From Thalassotalea sp. Sam97 (lineage in GTDB: Bacteria > Pseudomonadota > Gammaproteobacteria > Enterobacterales > Alteromonadaceae), in contig NZ_CP166919.1 of NCBI RefSeq assembly GCF_041379765.1, positions 3,038,001 to 3,102,000 on the forward strand: a DNA stretch of 64,000 bases, read 5' to 3'. The position numbers were made by a program, and so were the translations under genes. This document shows positions 18,320 through 26,287 of the stretch, piece by piece (the stretch's first letter is position 1; each line of letters begins with the position of its first letter). A model generated the notes under the pieces. It ran no database searches. It worked only from the letters and a program-made list of their open reading frames with translations, and had not been told where the DNA came from.

Positions 18320-19018
18320 TTAGATATCAGACAAAGAGTTTTGAGCGATAGTTACACCAGCACCCATAGTCGTTGAAAGAGATACCTTCTTGAAGTAAGC
18401 GCCTTTTGCTTGAGCTGGCTTAGCTTTCTTAAGAGCAGCCAATAAAGCAACTAGGTTTTCTTCAATTTGATTCGCGTCGAAGTCTACCTTACCGATAGTC
18501 GAATGGATGATACCATTCTTGTCGTTGCGGTAACGGATCTGACCAGCTTTTGCGTTCTTAACAGCAGTAGCTACGTCTGGAGTTACAGTACCAACTTTCG
18601 GGTTTGGCATTAGACCACGTGGACCTAATACTTGACCTAGTTGACCTACAACACGCATCGCGTCTGGAGTTGCGATAACAACGTCGAAGTTCATTTCGCC
18701 AGCTTTTACTTGCTCAGCTAGATCTTCCATACCAACGATGTCTGCACCAGCTTCTTTAGCTAGTTCTACGTTAGCGCCCTGTGTGAACACAGCAACACGA
18801 ACGTCACGGCCAGTACCGTGAGGTAGTACAGTAGCACCACGAACGTTTTGGTCAGATTTACGAGCGTCGATGCCTAGTTTAACTGCAACATCTACAGACT
18901 CTTTGAAGTTAGCAGTAGCTAACTCTTTCAATAAAGCGATTGCTTCATTGATTTCGTATTCTTTTAATACGTCTACTTTTTCACGGATTAGACGAGCGCG
19001 TTTTGATAATTTAGCCAT
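18320..19018 (-). CDS. rplA: 50S ribosomal protein L1
   Basis: L1, the mobile E-site stalk protein binding 23S rRNA; in E. coli it also represses its own rplKA mRNA. It is 232 aa, full length, with GTGRDVRVAVFTQGANVELAKEAGAD and the conserved MPNPKVGTVT segment. Start ATG 19018 follows AGGACTAATCA inside the 3-bp gap after rplK, indicating translational coupling. Confidence 0.98.
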   Translation of the reverse strand: MAKLSKRARLIREKVDVLKEYEINEAIALLKELATANFKESVDVAVKLGIDARKSDQNVRGATVLPHGTGRDVRVAVFTQGANVELAKEAGADIVGMEDLAEQVKAGEMNFDVVIATPDAMRVVGQLGQVLGPRGLMPNPKVGTVTPDVATAVKNAKAGQIRYRNDKNGIIHSTIGKVDFDANQIEENLVALLAALKKAKPAQAKGAYFKKVSLSTTMGAGVTIAQNSLSDI

Positions 19019-19021
19019 TGA

Positions 19022-19450
19022 TTAGTCCTCTACTACCAAACCCATTGCACGGGCAGAGCCAGCAATTGTACGCACTGCAGCTTCCATTGAACCAGCAGTT
19101 AGATCAGGTTCTTTCATCTTAACGATCTCTTCAAGTTGAGCTGTAGTAACAGTACCAACTTTCTCAGTGTTAGGACGACCTGAACCACTCTTGATACCAG
19201 CAGCTTTCTTAAGTAAGTAAGAAGCAGGTGGAGTTTTAGTTTCAAAAGTGAAAGAGCGATCGCTGTAAACAGTAATTACTACTGGAACTGGAGCGCCTTT
19301 ATCTAAAGAATCTGTACGTGCGTTAAACGCTTTACAGAATTCCATGATGTTTACACCGTGTTGACCTAGAGCAGGACCAACTGGTGGTGACGGGTTAGCT
19401 GCACCAGCAGCAACCTGTAGCTTGATTAAAGCTTGGACTTTCTTAGCCAT
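19022..19450 (-). CDS. rplK: 50S ribosomal protein L11
   Basis: L11, part of the GTPase-associated centre and the site of thiostrepton binding and RelA signalling. It is 142 aa, full length; the N-terminal domain has KLQVAAGAANPSPPVGPALGQ(H)GVNIMEFCKAFN and the C-terminal rRNA-binding domain has GSGRPNTEKVGT and IAGSARAMGL. In most gammaproteobacteria it directly follows nusG; here about 3 kb of other genes intervene and it has its own promoter at 19550-19579. Confidence 0.98.
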   Translation of the reverse strand: MAKKVQALIKLQVAAGAANPSPPVGPALGQHGVNIMEFCKAFNARTDSLDKGAPVPVVITVYSDRSFTFETKTPPASYLLKKAAGIKSGSGRPNTEKVGTVTTAQLEEIVKMKEPDLTAGSMEAAVRTIAGSARAMGLVVED

Positions 19451-19549
19451 TGTTTAATACCTTATGTTTGGGTGATATCGCTGAAACAAAACAGCTCCCC
19501 GGTTAAATAAAATACAGATTCATCTGGAATCCAAACAAATCGGCAGCGG

Positions 19550-19579
19550 ATTATATATTAATCGACAGTTGATTTGCAA
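19550..19579 (-). promoter_or_regulatory. Promoter of rplKA
   Basis: On the minus strand TTGCAA (19574-19579), 18-nt spacer, TATAAT (19550-19555), about 100 nt before rplK. The remainder of the 434-bp gap 19451-19884 shows no other gene or strong repeat. Confidence 0.75.
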
Positions 19580-19884
19580 GCCTGTCTGTACATTTTTTAG
19601 CTTGCTAATATAGAACGCAGCTAAGTTGTTTGTAGAAAGGGTTTTGTGTTCAACCGAACAGGCAGGCTAAAAACGATAAAACGGGCTAAGGTAACCAGCA
19701 AAGATATGCCAAATACACATAAAATTTACCGGCTATGTGAAACAGTGGTGTTTGATATCGTCACTCATCAAAGTAACCTGTTCTATTGAAATATCGTGCA
19801 TCAAGTTGGCGCTGACACATCGATATTTCACAAAGGTTAATGTCCTTTCCGTGGTAAAGCGCAGATAACATTAATGAATGTGAC

Positions 19885-20121
19885 CTAACGTTTCAATAAT
19901 TGCTCGATATCTTTATTGAGCTGATAACTTGGCTCGGTGACGATCTTTTCTAAGGTTTCAATTCGCTCTCGTATGTTGTTGCAATCCTCATCATTGTGCT
20001 TTGCCTTGTTATTGATATTGTCTGGTTGGCCATTAAGTCCTAATTGATATTTTTTATCGAGATAAGCAAGAACGACAATAGCCAAGGTGATAAGAGTCAT
20101 AAGTATAAATTTCTCTAACAT
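19885..20121 (-). CDS. Small single-pass membrane protein, PspB-like
   Basis: 78 aa. One N-terminal transmembrane helix (residues 5-19), then YLDKKYQLG, a polar linker rich in Asn/Asp, and an acidic helix with RIETLEKIVTEPSYQLNKDIEQL. The architecture and LEKIVTE segment resemble PspB and related envelope-stress proteins, but the similarity is architectural and the name is tentative. AGGAG lies 7 nt before the ATG. It is divergent from the ECF sigma factor gene, with a perfect 21-bp palindrome (20170-20190) in the shared 213-bp spacer. Confidence 0.65.
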   Translation of the reverse strand: MLEKFILMTLITLAIVVLAYLDKKYQLGLNGQPDNINNKAKHNDEDCNNIRERIETLEKIVTEPSYQLNKDIEQLLKR

Positions 20122-20169
20122 AACGGTCTCCTAATATGATGTGTTACCGTATAGTCTGAAAAAAATATA

Positions 20170-20190
20170 TTTTATTACACTGTAATAAAA
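20170..20190. promoter_or_regulatory. Perfect 21-bp palindrome between divergent genes
   Basis: TTTTATTACA-C-TGTAATAAAA, 10-nt arms around one base. It lies 49 bp upstream of the small membrane protein gene and 145 bp upstream of the sigma factor gene. Its core TTACACTGTAA also occurs at 49395-49405 in the TonB-receptor promoter region. Candidate operator; the regulator is unknown. Confidence 0.5.
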
Positions 20191-20334
20191 ATAAAGTTTT
20201 AAGGACTTAATAAGTAAACCAGCGACAATTTACATGATCGAGTAATTACGACTTTGCAAATTAGGTTATGGTCGTGATATTTCGTCATCAAGATATTAAG
20301 CAAAATGAGCGCTTTAAACAGTTAGGGAAAAAGC

Positions 20335-20823
20335 TTGAAACCAGACTTCAATCAACTTTGGCATCAGCATCGTACGGGGATTGCGCGACTTGTGATGAGT
20401 TATGAGGCTAATCACGACGTTCAAGATGAACTCATTCAAGAAATAGGATTAGCGATATGGCGCTCACTTGAAAAATGCCGCGATGAAGAAAAGATCAAAG
20501 CGTTCATTTATCGTATTGCCCACAACCAAGCAATCAATCACGTAAGTCGGCAAGTAAAACAAGTCGACACAACACCACTACCTTGTGAACAACTAGATGC
20601 CAATGAAGGTGATCATAAATCTGGTATATATACAGAAAAGCAACACGCATTATTAACAGCGATGCGATCACTACCGATGAATCAAAGGCAGGTTATTAGC
20701 TTATTGTTCGAAGGGTTCAGTTATAAACAAATAGCCGATATCACCGGTTTTACTATGTCACATGTTGGGGTGTTAATGAACCGAGGTAAATACAATCTAA
20801 AGGAACGATTAGATGAATCATAA
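20335..20823 (+). CDS. ECF-type RNA polymerase sigma factor
   Basis: 162 aa with only sigma regions 2 and 4, the extracytoplasmic-function layout. Region 2 covers about residues 5-75 (core-binding QDELIQEIGLAIWRSL, then AFIYRIAHNQAINHVSR). Region 4 covers about 100-155 (LPMNQRQVISLLFEGFSYKQIADITGF, a helix-turn-helix). I accept the TTG start at 20335: AGGGA lies 8 nt upstream, region 2 begins directly afterwards, and an upstream ATG at 20305 meets a stop after six codons. The next gene overlaps its end by 11 bp, the usual arrangement for a sigma factor and its membrane partner. Confidence 0.88.
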   Translation: MKPDFNQLWHQHRTGIARLVMSYEANHDVQDELIQEIGLAIWRSLEKCRDEEKIKAFIYRIAHNQAINHVSRQVKQVDTTPLPCEQLDANEGDHKSGIYTEKQHALLTAMRSLPMNQRQVISLLFEGFSYKQIADITGFTMSHVGVLMNRGKYNLKERLDES

Positions 20824-21403
20824 TGAGCAAAAGGAAGTCGAATTAAATGAAGTTTGGCAATCGATTAGTCACGAAGCTCCCCCTTCTTCGACTCAGCTTG
20901 CAAATATTGCAGGTAAAGAAAAAATTAAAAACGCTATTTATTTGGCTGGCGACGTTTTAGGCAACCTAGTATTAGCTGCTTTACTATACGCCGCTTGGCA
21001 GCATGACAGGTCGCTTGTCACACTTAGTTGGCTAGGACTCGCCTTAGTTTATGGCGCATTTTTAAGTTGGCAATTCTACAAAATACGAGGTCTAAGCCAT
21101 CAGGCGTTGCTCGAGAGCACCTCTAGCTACCATGATTACTTAATTAAGCGTGCTCATGGCGACATCAAAGCCGGAAAGCTTTTTAATGTTTCAACGCTGG
21201 TGATTACAACAACAATGGTAGTTGTATTTGTGATTGAGCAGTGGTGGTTGGGCCCGCCATTAATTAGTAGTGCAAAGCAATGGCTCTTCTTACTATGCTG
21301 GACATTATTCTGGGTGTCGTTAATGGCTTACTACGGCGTCTGGAAAATTCGCCGAGGGCGCCAAGCCCTAGCAAATTTACAAAAAGGCAGTGACGATGGT
21401 TAA
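20813..21403 (+). CDS. Four-TM membrane protein, probable anti-sigma partner
   Basis: 196 aa. A cytoplasmic N-terminal segment (about 1-40) precedes four predicted membrane helices (about 42-62, 68-86, 124-144, 155-175) and a basic C terminus. It overlaps the ECF sigma gene by 11 bp, which in this class usually marks the membrane-bound partner holding the sigma factor inactive. I see no zinc-binding anti-sigma HxxxCxxC motif, so if it is an anti-sigma it is of a different type. It converges with the TauE/SafE gene, 11 bp away. Confidence 0.7.
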   Translation: MNHNEQKEVELNEVWQSISHEAPPSSTQLANIAGKEKIKNAIYLAGDVLGNLVLAALLYAAWQHDRSLVTLSWLGLALVYGAFLSWQFYKIRGLSHQALLESTSSYHDYLIKRAHGDIKAGKLFNVSTLVITTTMVVVFVIEQWWLGPPLISSAKQWLFLLCWTLFWVSLMAYYGVWKIRRGRQALANLQKGSDDG

Positions 21404-21414
21404 CTATGTTTTGA

Positions 21415-22311
21415 TTATAAAACGCCTAGTATACCTACCAGTAAAATCCAGCAACCTAAAAATAACTTCAAGCGCTGTGCACCTAGCCATATTGCAATGT
21501 AGCGAGCTAAGAATGCACCGACTAGGGCACCAGGTGCAGCAAACATTAATACATCGGTATTAATTAACTGTTGGCTAATAAAGTAATAAATACCACTAAG
21601 TACAGATAATGCCGATACAATAACCCCGGCAGCGACGGAAAACATCACCGAAAAGCCACGCAGGAGTAAAATAACAGCCAATATCTCACCGACACCAACA
21701 GATATCCATGCCGTGATGATACCGCCGATCAAGCTGACAATAGCAATAAGTAGTACTTCACTTATAGTGAGCGCTGTTGCATAGCGATGCGTTGAACGCT
21801 TACCAAGATAGGCACAGTGATACAAAACGATCAGACCAAAGATCAATGAAAACCAGCTAAATAAAGTATTGGTTTCAGCAATTGCTGGAATGGGGAAGTA
21901 TTGTACTAGCCAGATGCCAATTATCGAAAACGGTAAGCTTGCAAAAATTGCTTGGTAAAGTAGCTTGGTGCGCTCAACTTTCTGCTCGTTGTTATCATGA
22001 AAAAACAACAACCACGACAGACTGCCCATGCTCATACCAAAACATTGGATAGCGAAGCTCGTGGCAATTACTTCATCGATTTGCATGCCAAGAGCATCAA
22101 ACGATGGTACGAAAACGACCCCACCACCAGCTCCTGTTGCATTAGCGGCGATGGCCCCACCAATACCAAGAAAGAAAAACCCAAAATAATCACTGATGAT
22201 ATCGATAGGGTTCGCCGATTGCATGAGTAACACAGCCCATAGCGACGCTAGCAATAAACCAGCAAAAAATAATTTGTAACGGAGGTTCTCTGTTAATAGC
22301 GCGTACATCAA
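21415..22311 (-). CDS. TauE/SafE family permease
   Basis: Predicted eight-helix inner-membrane permease of the TauE/SafE (DUF81) family, associated with export or uptake of sulfite and organosulfur or other anions. It is 298 aa, with GGAIAANATGAGGGVVFVP in the first half and the repeat-like GGIITAWISVGVGEILAVILLLRG in the second, the two signature Gly-rich segments of the family's internal duplication. It stands alone on the minus strand between the nusG terminator and the sigma factor pair, with no sulfur-metabolism neighbours. Substrate unknown. Confidence 0.82.
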   Translation of the reverse strand: MMYALLTENLRYKLFFAGLLLASLWAVLLMQSANPIDIISDYFGFFFLGIGGAIAANATGAGGGVVFVPSFDALGMQIDEVIATSFAIQCFGMSMGSLSWLLFFHDNNEQKVERTKLLYQAIFASLPFSIIGIWLVQYFPIPAIAETNTLFSWFSLIFGLIVLYHCAYLGKRSTHRYATALTISEVLLIAIVSLIGGIITAWISVGVGEILAVILLLRGFSVMFSVAAGVIVSALSVLSGIYYFISQQLINTDVLMFAAPGALVGAFLARYIAIWLGAQRLKLFLGCWILLVGILGVL

Positions 22312-22401
22312 TATCAGCTATGTTAATAAGTGTAGAATATAGAGCGATAGTACCCAATGGTAAGATTGGGCGCAATAACTGGACAGGTAAAAGCAGATAC
22401 A

Positions 22402-22428
22402 AAAAAGCCGCGATATACGCGGCTTTTT
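22402..22428 (-). terminator. Intrinsic terminator of secE-nusG
   Basis: On the minus strand AAAAAGCCGCG-TATAT-CGCGGCTTTTTTG, 20 nt past the nusG stop. It shows that the nusG transcript ends before the accessory genes and that rplKA is a separate unit. Confidence 0.92.
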
Positions 22429-22447
22429 CCATAACAGATAGTGAGAG

Positions 22448-22993
22448 TTAGGTTTTCTCTACTTGTGAGAATTCTAATTCTACCGGTGTTGAACGGCCAA
22501 AGATAGAAACAGAAACCTTAAGACGGTTCTTTTCATAATCCATTTCTTCAACAACACCATTGAAGTCAGCGAACGGACCATCGATAACACGAACCACTTC
22601 ACCTGCTTCAAACATTGTCTTAGGACGCGGAGCATCAGTAGACTCATCTAAACGCTGAAGAATACGATCTGCTTCTTGCTTGGTAATTGGCATTGGACGA
22701 TCAGAGGTACCACCAATAAAACCAAGTACGCGTGGAACACTTTTCACTAAGTGCCATGCTTCTTCGTCCATTGCCATCTCAACTAAAACATAGCCAGGGA
22801 AGAATTTGCGAGCGCTCTTGCGCTTTTGACCAGCACGCATTTCAACAACTTCTTCAGTAGGTACTAAAACCTGACCGAACTTGTCTTCCATGCTGTGGAT
22901 TTTAATGTGTTCTAATAACGTTTTTTGAACGCGAGCTTCGTAGCCAGAAAACGCTTGAACTACATACCATCTTAATTTGATTTCTTCAGACAT
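22448..22993 (-). CDS. nusG: Transcription termination/antitermination protein NusG
   Basis: NusG binds RNA polymerase and links it to Rho or to ribosomal S10. It is 181 aa, the E. coli length. The N-terminal NGN domain starts LRWYVVQAFSGYEARVQKTL and includes RKFFPGYVLVEM. The C-terminal KOW domain (about 128-181) has VIDGPFADFNGVVEEMDYEK. It follows secE by 3 bp and is followed by a terminator. Confidence 0.97.
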   Translation of the reverse strand: MSEEIKLRWYVVQAFSGYEARVQKTLLEHIKIHSMEDKFGQVLVPTEEVVEMRAGQKRKSARKFFPGYVLVEMAMDEEAWHLVKSVPRVLGFIGGTSDRPMPITKQEADRILQRLDESTDAPRPKTMFEAGEVVRVIDGPFADFNGVVEEMDYEKNRLKVSVSIFGRSTPVELEFSQVEKT

Positions 22994-22996
22994 TCT

Positions 22997-23377
22997 TTAC
23001 ACCTGTAGAGAAGTTATAAAGCTAACAATTGCGTATAACAGGCTATCTAGGCCCCATAACAACAATGACATAATCAAGGTTGCTACGATTACAATACCCG
23101 TAGTCTGTATTGATTCTTGTTTGGTCGGCCATACAACCTTACGTACTTCAGTGCGAGATTCTTTGGCGAAAGTCAAAAATGTGCGACCTTTTTCTGTTTG
23201 CATAGCAATTAAACCTGCTACAACTACAGCGGCAACAACACCTAGCGCTCTAAATAACACTGACTCTTCACCGAAATAATAGTTACCAAATACGGCACCA
23301 ATTAAAAGAGCGAAAACCAAAATCCACTTTACTGTGTCTAGAGAACCACCTTGTGGGGTTTCTGTACTTGCATTCAT
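22997..23377 (-). CDS. secE: Preprotein translocase subunit SecE
   Basis: Inner-membrane SecYEG component. I start it at ATG 23377 (MNASTETPQGG...), preceded by AGGTCAGAAGTT, giving 126 aa with three membrane helices (about 17-37, 42-60, 94-115). This is the E. coli-type three-helix form with the conserved amphipathic segment TEVRKVVWPTKQE before the last helix. The open frame extends upstream toward the tRNA-Trp gene but without a ribosome site. It is co-oriented with tRNA-Trp (67 bp upstream) and nusG. Confidence 0.95.
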   Translation of the reverse strand: MNASTETPQGGSLDTVKWILVFALLIGAVFGNYYFGEESVLFRALGVVAAVVVAGLIAMQTEKGRTFLTFAKESRTEVRKVVWPTKQESIQTTGIVIVATLIMSLLLWGLDSLLYAIVSFITSLQV

Positions 23378-23443
23378 AACTTCTGACCTGTTCCTGTCAA
23401 TATCAAGACAAAACCACCCCGCATTTGCGAGGTTTAAAAAATT

Positions 23444-23520
23444 TGGCAGGGGTGGAGAGACTCGAACTCCCAACCGTCGGTTTTGGAGACCGCCGTTCTA
23501 CCAATTGGAACTACACCCCT
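23444..23520 (-). tRNA. tRNA-Trp (CCA anticodon)
   Basis: The minus strand folds as a cloverleaf: AGGGGTG acceptor, D arm with AATTGGTAGA, anticodon loop CTCCAAA, T arm GGGAGTTCGAGTCTCTC, then CACCCCT-G-CCA with encoded CCA. It precedes secE in the same direction and shares the promoter at 23614-23641. Confidence 0.96.
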
Positions 23521-23613
23521 AAACTAAAAGTATCACCAAGATACCGATACACTTGTCATGTGGTTTCTTTGCTTCGAAGGGAAAATTAAGAAATACATGA
23601 GAAGTGAAGGGCT

Positions 23614-23641
23614 ATTATACTTAGCTTCTACAATTACTCAA
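23614..23641 (-). promoter_or_regulatory. Promoter of tRNA-Trp-secE-nusG
   Basis: On the minus strand TTGAGT (23636-23641), 16-nt spacer, TATAAT (23614-23619), about 95 nt upstream of the tRNA. The 813-bp gap 23521-24333 holds this promoter, the tandem repeats and the tufB 3' block. Confidence 0.7.
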
Positions 23642-23695
23642 GCGCTATTTAGCATTCTGTTAATAGAAAGTGTTAATAAGTGTTTTCCCGATATG

Positions 23696-24086
23696 ACGTA
23701 CATGGATGTACTAATGCCGACAGGTCTAGGGAAGAACGTTTTATGTCGGTAACGTACATGGATGTACGAATGCCGACAGGTTCAGGGAAGAACGTTTTAT
23801 GTCGGTAACGTACATGGATGCACAAATGCCGACAGGTTAGGGACGAACGTTTTATGGCGGTAACGTACATGGAGGTACTAATGCCGACAGGTTCAGGGAC
23901 GAACGTTTTATGGCGGTAACGTACATGGAGGTACTAATGCCGACAGGTTCAGGGACGAACGTTTTATGTCGGTAACGTACATGGAGGTGCTAATGCCGAC
24001 AGGTTCAGGGACGTACGCTTTATGGCGGTAACGTACATAGAAGTACTAATGCTGACAGGTTTACGGATGAACGCTTTATGCCTTGG
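23696..24086. repeat. Tandem array: seven copies of a 56-bp unit
   Basis: Units begin with ACGTACATGG (or ATAG) at 23696, 23752, 23808, 23863, 23919, 23975 and 24031, so the period is 55-56 bp. Each unit contains a small palindrome (GTACATGGATGTAC in the least altered copies) and a nested stem: CCGACA/TGTCGG outside and GTTC/GAAC inside. Copies differ by scattered substitutions (GTCGG vs GCGGT) and the last is the most diverged. Reading frames across it look like chance. It lies between the tufB terminator and the tRNA-Trp promoter. Confidence 0.9.
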
Positions 24087-24147
24087 AACTACTCGTGCAA
24101 TAGTCCTTTTACTTAGACCGTAAAAATAAAAAGAGCAGCCAATGGCT

Positions 24148-24333
24148 GCTGTTTTTGGCCTGTACGACTCTAACGTCGCGCCAGAGGCTCTCGTCCTTGC
24201 TTACTAAAAACAGTCCATTAGGACTGTTTTCTTAACGTGCTCGGTCATCACGGAGCACCGTGAAGCCGGCCGTAAAAACAAAAAGAGCAGCCTATGGCTG
24301 CTCTTTCTATAGATGGGTGTTAAAACCTATCGA
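24148..24333 (-). repeat. Conserved non-coding block 3' of tufB (partner 3474-3659)
   Basis: Ungapped near-identical copy of the tufA 3' block, including both internal hairpins and the terminator. Immediately beyond it (24124-24150) is a truncated second copy of the tuf terminator hairpin, AGAGCAGCC-AATGGCTGCT, joined directly to GTTTTTGGCC. At tufA the equivalent duplicate is complete but lies 66 bp further away. Confidence 0.8.
24282..24306 (-). terminator. Intrinsic terminator of tufB
   Basis: Same hairpin as after tufA: AAAGAGCAGCC / GGCTGCTCTTT with TTGTTTTTAC on the 3' side of the minus strand. Confidence 0.9.
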
Positions 24334-25518
24334 TTACTCGATGATTTTAGATACAACACCAGCACCTACTGTACGACCACCTTCACGGATAGCGAAGCGT
24401 AAACCTTCGTCCATCGCGATTGGGTTGATTAGCTCTACAACAAACTTTAAGTTGTCGCCTGGCATTACCATTTCTACACCTTCTGGAAGCTCTACTGCAC
24501 CAGTGATGTCAGTTGTACGGAAGTAGAACTGTGGACGGTAGCCTTTGAAGAATGGTGTGTGACGACCACCTTCATCTTTAGTTAGTACGTATACTTCTGA
24601 CTCAAACTTAGTGTGAGGAGTGATTGAACCTGGCTTAGCAAGTACTTGACCACGTTGTACTTCATCACGCTTAGTACCACGAAGAAGAACACCACAGTTC
24701 TCACCAGCACGACCTTCGTCAAGAAGCTTACGGAACATTTCAACACCTGTACAAGTTGTTGAAGTAGTGTCTTTGATACCAACGATTTCTACGTCGTCAC
24801 CTACACGGATGATACCACGCTCAACACGACCTGTTACAACAGTACCACGACCTTGGATTGAGAATACGTCTTCGATTGGTAGGATGAAATCACCATCGAT
24901 TGCACGCTCTGGCTCTGGAATGTAAGTATCTAAGTGGTTAGCAAGTTCTAGAACTTTCTCTTCCCACTGAGCTTCGCCGTTCAATGCACCTAGTGCTGAA
25001 CCTTGAACTACTGGTAAGTCATCACCTGGGAAGTCGTATTCAGAAAGAAGTTCACGTACTTCCATTTCTACTAGCTCTAGAAGCTCTTCGTCATCAACCA
25101 TGTCACATTTGTTCATGAATACGATGATGTAAGGTACACCAACCTGACGAGAAAGTAGGATGTGCTCACGTGTTTGTGGCATTGGACCATCAGTTGCTGC
25201 AACTACTAAGATCGCGCCGTCCATTTGAGCAGCACCAGTGATCATGTTTTTAACGTAGTCGGCGTGACCTGGACAGTCTACGTGCGCGTAGTGACGGTCA
25301 GCTGTGTCATACTCGATGTGAGAAGTGTTGATTGTGATACCACGCTCACGCTCTTCTGGAGCGTTATCGATTTGTGCGAAATCACGAACTTCACCACCGT
25401 GAGTTTTAGTTAGAACTGCAGAAATCGCAGCAGTTAGAGTTGTTTTACCGTGGTCAACGTGGCCGATTGTACCAACGTTAACGTGCGGTTTCGAACGTTC
25501 AAATTTTTCTTTAGCCAT
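24334..25518 (-). CDS. tufB: Elongation factor Tu (copy B)
   Basis: 394-aa EF-Tu identical in sequence to the tufA product, with GHVDHGKTT, DCPGHADY and NKCDM motifs. It is the last gene of the thrU-tyrU-glyT-thrT-tufB unit, as in E. coli, and the four tRNA genes upstream match that order. An AAAGG site lies upstream of ATG 25518. The two tuf genes are direct repeats 20.7 kb apart flanking rpsL through secE, so unequal recombination between them would delete essential genes while gene conversion is tolerated. Confidence 0.98.
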   Translation of the reverse strand: MAKEKFERSKPHVNVGTIGHVDHGKTTLTAAISAVLTKTHGGEVRDFAQIDNAPEERERGITINTSHIEYDTADRHYAHVDCPGHADYVKNMITGAAQMDGAILVVAATDGPMPQTREHILLSRQVGVPYIIVFMNKCDMVDDEELLELVEMEVRELLSEYDFPGDDLPVVQGSALGALNGEAQWEEKVLELANHLDTYIPEPERAIDGDFILPIEDVFSIQGRGTVVTGRVERGIIRVGDDVEIVGIKDTTSTTCTGVEMFRKLLDEGRAGENCGVLLRGTKRDEVQRGQVLAKPGSITPHTKFESEVYVLTKDEGGRHTPFFKGYRPQFYFRTTDITGAVELPEGVEMVMPGDNLKFVVELINPIAMDEGLRFAIREGGRTVGAGVVSKIIE

Positions 25519-25745
25519 TTTTCAATTACCTTTAAAAAAGTACAAAAATACTATTTTTGCAGGGCGTGTTACATGCGCATCACCATTTATGATCAGACAT
25601 TCACGCCAATTTCAAGTTCCAGTTTGCCCTGATCGCAACATTCCTGCCATAACAGCAAGAGATGAATCAACACACCCTAAAAATTTTTACGTTAACAATA
25701 AATGATAGACGGTGAAGGAAGGTTCTTCAAAGAGGTTATCAGGAG

Positions 25746-25821
25746 TGGTGCTAATGGGGAGATTCGAACTCCCGACCTCACCCTTACCAAGGGTGCGCTC
25801 TACCAACTGAGCTACATCAGC
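25746..25821 (-). tRNA. thrT: tRNA-Thr (GGT anticodon)
   Basis: 76-nt cloverleaf on the minus strand with anticodon stem CACCC/GGGTG and loop TTGGTAA; encoded ACCA end. Position next to tufB matches E. coli thrT. The 227-bp spacer to tufB shows no strong promoter. Confidence 0.96.
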
Positions 25822-25837
25822 ATCCTGACTTTCTATA

Positions 25838-25912
25838 TGGAGCGGGTGACGGGAATCGAACCCGTTTCTCTAGCTTGGAAGGCTAGGGTAATAGCCAGTA
25901 TACGACACCCGC
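25838..25912 (-). tRNA. glyT: tRNA-Gly (TCC anticodon)
   Basis: 75-nt cloverleaf on the minus strand: acceptor GCGGGTG/CACCCGC, anticodon stem CTAGC/GCTAG with loop CTTCCAA, T loop GGTTCGATTCC, encoded TCCA end. Matches E. coli glyT in sequence and position. Confidence 0.96.
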
Positions 25913-25939
25913 GCGTCTATCAGCTATCTTAGCGAATAA

Positions 25940-26024
25940 TGGTGGAGGGAGGTGGATTCGAACCACCGAAGGCAGAGCCGTCAGATTTACAGTCTGATCC
26001 CTTTGGCCACTCGGGAACCCCTCC
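25940..26024 (-). tRNA. tyrU: tRNA-Tyr (GTA anticodon)
   Basis: 85-nt class II tRNA on the minus strand with acceptor GGAGGGG, anticodon loop CTGTAAA, a long variable arm, and an encoded ACCA end. Confidence 0.96.
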
Positions 26025-26064
26025 TAATGCTATGCTTCTCACTCAACACGATGAGTGGAATTAA

Positions 26065-26140
<76 letters not shown>

Positions 26141-26159
26141 ACTGCATTAAGTGATGCGA

Positions 26160-26188
26160 ATTCTAGAGTAATGTTTTACAGCTTGCAA
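26160..26188 (-). promoter_or_regulatory. Promoter of thrU-tyrU-glyT-thrT-tufB with AT-rich upstream element
   Basis: On the minus strand TTGCAA (26183-26188), 17-nt spacer, TAGAAT (26160-26165), 20 nt before thrU. The 30 bases upstream of the -35 are almost pure A/T runs, as in UP elements of stable-RNA promoters. Confidence 0.85.
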
Positions 26189-26287
26189 TAGCTAATTTTA
26201 AAAAAAATTAAGTTTTTTCTCGTTTGCTGATTATTTACTCGACTATGTAATAAAAAGGCTACAATGCGCTGATAATATAAACAATAG

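Noticed and set aside
20305..20334. Upstream ATG as start of the ECF sigma gene
   Set aside because: The frame from 20305 meets a TAG after six codons; the TTG at 20335 has the better ribosome site.
22190..22432. 80-aa minus-strand frame overlapping the TauE gene start and nusG terminator
   Set aside because: It runs through the terminator hairpin and overlaps the TauE/SafE coding region in another frame, with no family resemblance.
23673..23870. 65-aa open frame on the minus strand inside the tandem array
   Set aside because: It is created by the repeat unit itself, has no ribosome site and repeats the same short peptide with substitutions; non-coding repeat is simpler.
23696..24086. CRISPR-like array
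   Set aside because: Units are contiguous with no unique spacers and no cas genes are present; it is a plain tandem repeat.
25519..25745. A separate tufB promoter in the thrT-tufB spacer
   Set aside because: I found no convincing -35/-10 pair; expression from the tRNA promoter at 26160-26188 is sufficient.
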